From contig DKWX01000006.1 of NCBI GenBank assembly GCA_002491945.1, positions 1-27,721 of the forward strand: DNA of 27,721 nt. Direction: 5' to 3'. This DNA comes from Porphyromonadaceae bacterium UBA7141. Lineage in GTDB: Bacteria; Bacteroidota; Bacteroidia; Bacteroidales; Muribaculaceae. The position numbers were made by a program, and so were the translations under genes. The number at the start of each line of letters is the position of its first letter. Position 1 is the first letter of the stretch. This document shows, piece by piece, positions 24,794-27,721 of the stretch. Below the pieces are notes generated by a model. The model was not told the DNA's origin, searched no databases, and worked only from the letters and a program-made list of their open reading frames with translations.

Positions 24794-26569
24794 ATGAAAC
24801 GCAGTTTACTGACCCTGACCCTAATTCTCGCATCGCTCGCACCCTCGACGCTTCTGGCATCGCCGAAGGGCAACAATGTGCTTAATCTTAAAGAATCAAT
24901 CACTGACGATGCCATCATATACCCTGAAAGCTTCGAGACAGATGCCCGTAAGCTCCTCGAATCATGGTATATGAAGAACTATACCGACACCGACGACCGT
25001 TATCGCTCGTCGGGCAATCCTGCCACGACCGATGCCGTGATACGTCAGCGTCTGGCCGATATGCCTACAGTGATCGACATGCCCTTCAACCAGATAGTGC
25101 GCAGCTATATCGACCGCTATATGGAGCGCGGGCGCCCGCTTGTGGCCTCGCTGCTCGGGCTTGGCACTTACTATATGCCCATCTTCGAGCAGGCACTCGA
25201 AGCCGAGCGGCTCCCTCTGGAGCTGAAGTATCTTCCTGTCATAGAGTCGGCCCTCGACCCGAATGCCGTGTCGCGCTCCGGGGCCGGAGGTCTGTGGCAG
25301 TTTATGCCAGCGGCCGCAAAAGGGTATGATCTTGAAATCTCCTCGCTCGTAGATGAGCGCCGCGATCCTTACCGCTCATCGCAGAAAGCTGCCAGGATGC
25401 TCCACGACCTTTACGACACCTATGGCGACTGGAGTCTGGCCATAGCCGCCTACAACTGCGGCCCGGGTGCTGTCAACAAGGCCCTGCGCCGAGCCGGCGG
25501 CGACCCGAAGAAGCATGACTTCTGGAGCATCTATGAATATCTGTCGCCTGAGACGCGTGGATATGTGCCGATGTTTATCGCCGCCAACTATGTGATGAAT
25601 TACTATAAGGAGCATAATATCTCACCTGTGCTACCCACGCGTCCGCTCGTGACCGACACTATCGGTGTCTCTTCGCGTGTGCATTTCGATCAGATTTCGA
25701 AGGTGCTCGATATTCCGAAAGAAGAACTGAGGATACTCAATCCGCAGTTTCGTGCTGACATTATTCCGGGCAGTGCCTCCCGCCAGTACATGCTCATACT
25801 CCCGGCGCAGCAGATACAGGCCTATATAATGAGCGAGGATGAAATTCTGGCCTATGAGGCTTCGAAATATGCCCGCCGCATGGATGCAGAACCCGGAGAG
25901 ATGCCTGAAGATGCAGTGCCGGCACTCGATGATGTGGATGAGGAGCTGCTTGTGGCCACACGGGCGTCAGTCGAAGACGACGATACGGATGCCCCGGCTC
26001 CCAACGCCGGCCCTGTGCGTCAGGACGGCATAACCCCCAGGCGTCGCACCATCACACACACCGTGACAAAAGGTGAGACAATCAGTGATATAGCAGCGCG
26101 CTATGAGGTGAGAGTGAGCGATATACGTACATGGAATTCGCTGCGGCGCAATGCAGTGCGTGTCGGACAGAAACTCCGCATAGAGACCAGCGTGGCTAAT
26201 GTGGGTGGACAGCAGGCCACCGCGGCCAATGCCAATAAGCCAGGCAGTGCAAATGCCACTCCGGCCAAGACCTCGACCAAGTCTCAGACCAAGACGTCGA
26301 CCAGGCCCAAAACTAAGGCAGCCCCGGCAAAACCGGTGAAACATACTATCAGAAAAGGCGAGTCTCTCACTACGATTGCCAAGAAATACGGCGTCACTAT
26401 CGATGCGTTGCGCAAGGCCAACGGTCTGACCGGAGATGCCCTCCGCGCCGGCAAGACACTTAAAATTCCGGCTAAGAAAGCTTCGGCTTCAGGCAGTAAG
26501 AAATCAAAGACTGCTTCTAATTCAAAGAAGAAAAAATCTTCCAAAAAGAAAGCCTCAAAAAGGAGATAA
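24794..26569 (+). CDS. mltD: MltD-like membrane or periplasmic lytic murein transglycosylase with LysM domains
   Basis: Cleaves peptidoglycan glycan strands to 1,6-anhydro ends. 591 residues. Signal peptide 1-22 (RSLLTLTLILASLAPSTLLA). The SLT catalytic domain (about 115-270) has the catalytic Glu151 in PVIESALDPNAVSRSGAGGL, then WQFMP (168-172) and the family motif AIAAYNCGPGAV (216-227). A weak LysM-like segment lies at about 295-337, two clear LysM domains at about 420-463 (HTVTKGETISDIAARYEV) and 516-559 (HTIRKGESLTTIAKKYGV), with a Thr/Lys/Pro linker between. It ends in a strongly basic tail (561-591, mostly Lys and Ser). It lies 37 nt behind the DUF5683 gene. No Cys lipobox was seen, so it is probably periplasmic. 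Confidence 0.93.
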   Translation: MKRSLLTLTLILASLAPSTLLASPKGNNVLNLKESITDDAIIYPESFETDARKLLESWYMKNYTDTDDRYRSSGNPATTDAVIRQRLADMPTVIDMPFNQIVRSYIDRYMERGRPLVASLLGLGTYYMPIFEQALEAERLPLELKYLPVIESALDPNAVSRSGAGGLWQFMPAAAKGYDLEISSLVDERRDPYRSSQKAARMLHDLYDTYGDWSLAIAAYNCGPGAVNKALRRAGGDPKKHDFWSIYEYLSPETRGYVPMFIAANYVMNYYKEHNISPVLPTRPLVTDTIGVSSRVHFDQISKVLDIPKEELRILNPQFRADIIPGSASRQYMLILPAQQIQAYIMSEDEILAYEASKYARRMDAEPGEMPEDAVPALDDVDEELLVATRASVEDDDTDAPAPNAGPVRQDGITPRRRTITHTVTKGETISDIAARYEVRVSDIRTWNSLRRNAVRVGQKLRIETSVANVGGQQATAANANKPGSANATPAKTSTKSQTKTSTRPKTKAAPAKPVKHTIRKGESLTTIAKKYGVTIDALRKANGLTGDALRAGKTLKIPAKKASASGSKKSKTASNSKKKKSSKKKASKRR

Positions 26570-26585
26570 TCATAAAGGCTGAGTT

Positions 26586-27500
26586 ATGAATAAAAACCAG
26601 AAGATAGTGCTATACGGGGGTGTGGCGGTGTTCGCCGCTCTCGTGGCCATGGTGGGGATACTCATCTACAGCAATGCGCGTAGCAACAATGTGGCAAACG
26701 ATGCTATGGCCAGAGTGGATTCTCTGGCATTGGCCAACGACCGCTTGTTGCTGACCAATGAGTTTAATCAGCTGAACGCAGATTTCTCGCAATATGAAGA
26801 CCAGCAGGTATATCTGAAGAACGACTCTCTGGTGCAGCAGTATAATGCTGCCCGCATGAAGGTGGAAGGACTGTTGCGCGAACTCTCGGCCGAGAAGGCA
26901 TCAAATTCGCAGAATCGTGCGCGAATCAAGAAACTTGAAGGGGAAATCGCGTCGCTTAAGAAGATAGTGCGCCATTATCTTGAGGAGATAAAGCGTCTTG
27001 GCGAGGAAAATGAGGGGTTGCGCCGCGAACTTGAGCAGGTCAATCAGCGCAACGAGCAGCTTGCAACGACTGCGGCCAGTGTGAAGCGTGATAATGAGCA
27101 GCTGTCGCAGACTGTGGCTCAGGCCAAGAAGCTGAGTATCACAGGGCTGTCGTTCAAGGCCTACAACAATAAGGGTAAGGTGGAGAAGAAGGTGAAGAAG
27201 GCAAAGTCGCTTGGCGCCTCATTCACCATCAATCCCAACAATACGGCCTCGGCCGGCACTAAGACGGTGTATATGCGTATCGTCTCGCCCGACGGTCAGG
27301 TGCTTTCCGGCGGCCCTTCGTTCAGCTATGACGGTAAGTCGGTGGCTTCGAGTGCATCGCGCGACATCCAGTATGACAATAGTGAGCAGCATGTGAGCAT
27401 ATATTGGCAGACTAATACCACGCTTACGTCCGGCGACTATCTTGTGGAAATTTTCTGCGACGGCAATCGTCTGGCGTCTCGTAACTTCAATATGAAATAA
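26586..27500 (+). CDS. Membrane-anchored coiled-coil protein, unknown function
   Basis: 304 residues: a single helix near the N-terminus (about 8-28, LYGGVAVFAALVAMVGILIY), then a long charged coiled coil rich in Glu, Lys, Gln and Leu (about 60-180; SAEKASNSQNRARIKKLEGE and EENEGLRRELEQVNQRNEQL), then a beta-rich C-terminal part (about 185-304) whose end FDGNRL-type strands (EIFCDGNRLASRNFNMK) look like an Ig-like or extracellular domain. It is 16 nt behind mltD, hence in the same operon. The topology (helix, coiled coil, outer domain) resembles spacer proteins that reach from the inner membrane into the periplasm. In some Bacteroidales I recall rsh/relA in this place; no such gene is in this window. 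Confidence 0.75.
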   Translation: MNKNQKIVLYGGVAVFAALVAMVGILIYSNARSNNVANDAMARVDSLALANDRLLLTNEFNQLNADFSQYEDQQVYLKNDSLVQQYNAARMKVEGLLRELSAEKASNSQNRARIKKLEGEIASLKKIVRHYLEEIKRLGEENEGLRRELEQVNQRNEQLATTAASVKRDNEQLSQTVAQAKKLSITGLSFKAYNNKGKVEKKVKKAKSLGASFTINPNNTASAGTKTVYMRIVSPDGQVLSGGPSFSYDGKSVASSASRDIQYDNSEQHVSIYWQTNTTLTSGDYLVEIFCDGNRLASRNFNMK

Positions 27501-27515
27501 TTCCTCTTCCCGCCG

Positions 27516-27542
27516 CTGTGGTTGCCTTCTGCGGCGCCACAG
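27516..27542 (+). terminator. Hairpin between two converging genes
   Basis: CTGTGG (27516-27521) pairs with CCACAG (27537-27542) over a 15-nt loop. It lies behind the coiled-coil gene and behind the minus-strand partial gene, so it could end both transcripts. There is no U-tract on the plus strand. Confidence 0.4.
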
Positions 27543-27557
27543 AGGATAGTGGATTAC

Positions 27558-27721
27558 TTATTTATCGGTCGCATAAGCCTCCTGTCCGGGGGTTATGCGG
27601 CCGGTTTTATGCTCCAGTGTGTTAATCTTTTCTCCGGTCCCGGATTCCGGATCTGTGATGCGCCATTTCGCATCTTTTGCAATGCGGTTATATAGAGTAT
27701 ATTGCTGTCCGGTAAAACTTT
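27558..27721 (-). CDS. 3' end of a minus-strand gene, partial
   Basis: The frame is open from the right edge (first full codon at 27719) to TAA at 27560-27558, 53 residues. The readable part includes YTLYNRIAKDAKWRITDPES and ends in GRITPGQEAYATDK. It has an ordinary mixed composition, unlike a random frame, but I cannot name a family. An inverted repeat CGCATAA...TTATGCG (27570-27576 with 27593-27599) lies within its last codons. Confidence 0.5.
   Translation of the reverse strand, partial: SFTGQQYTLYNRIAKDAKWRITDPESGTGEKINTLEHKTGRITPGQEAYATDK

Overview
The window reads as chromosomal DNA of a Bacteroidales bacterium, probably of the Muribaculaceae type. This rests on moderately GC-rich coding sequence, AT-rich intergenic regions with the Bacteroidetes promoter signature TAnnTTTG, few Shine-Dalgarno sequences, a Bacteroidetes-type LptE, the parA-parB-DUF5683-lytic transglycosylase order, and a large secreted protein with cleaved-adhesin-like modules. 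The genus is an inference; there is no rRNA gene or other taxonomic marker. I saw no tRNA, rRNA, CRISPR array, complete insertion sequence or prophage.

Region 1 (1-523) starts with the 3' end of an unidentified coding sequence, perhaps a transposase. Its degenerate copy lies inverted at 15470-15603. Then come a 50-codon ORF with an internal stem-loop and hairpins behind secG. Region 2 (524-6226, minus strand) is a probable six-gene operon: MsbA-like ABC exporter, PurN fused to a CD225-like membrane tail, sigma-54 activator, LptE, a small helical protein, and SecG. A TAnnTTTG promoter sits upstream of the exporter gene. Region 3 (6326-11328, minus) is a TolC / HlyD-type adaptor / ABC-2 permease / ABC-2 permease efflux operon without a separate ATPase gene.

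Region 4 (11492-15421) holds a minus-strand GT2 glycosyltransferase facing a plus-strand operon of a second glycosyltransferase, a Stealth-type sugar-phosphate transferase and a lipid A-type acyltransferase, with 4-nt start/stop overlaps. Region 5 (15422-15856) is a gene-free spacer with the inverted repeat copy, a recurring TAAATTTGAACACTT-type motif and a promoter. Region 6 (15857-20407) encodes a 1516-residue secreted multidomain protein that ends in a textbook terminator.

Region 7 (20638-27500, plus) has a MATE transporter, then ParA, ParB, a DUF5683 membrane protein, an MltD-like lytic transglycosylase with LysM domains, and a membrane-anchored coiled-coil protein. The last bases hold the 3' end of a minus-strand gene. 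Overall the window is dominated by envelope building (lipid and LPS export, surface glycan assembly, protein secretion, efflux, peptidoglycan turnover) next to chromosome segregation. Most of it is ordinary core genome. The unusual points are the PurN-CD225 fusion, the inverted 134-bp repeats flanking about 15 kb, the four-copy TTTGAACACTT motif, and the small structured ORF at 171-323. I did not find a clear new defence or mobile system.
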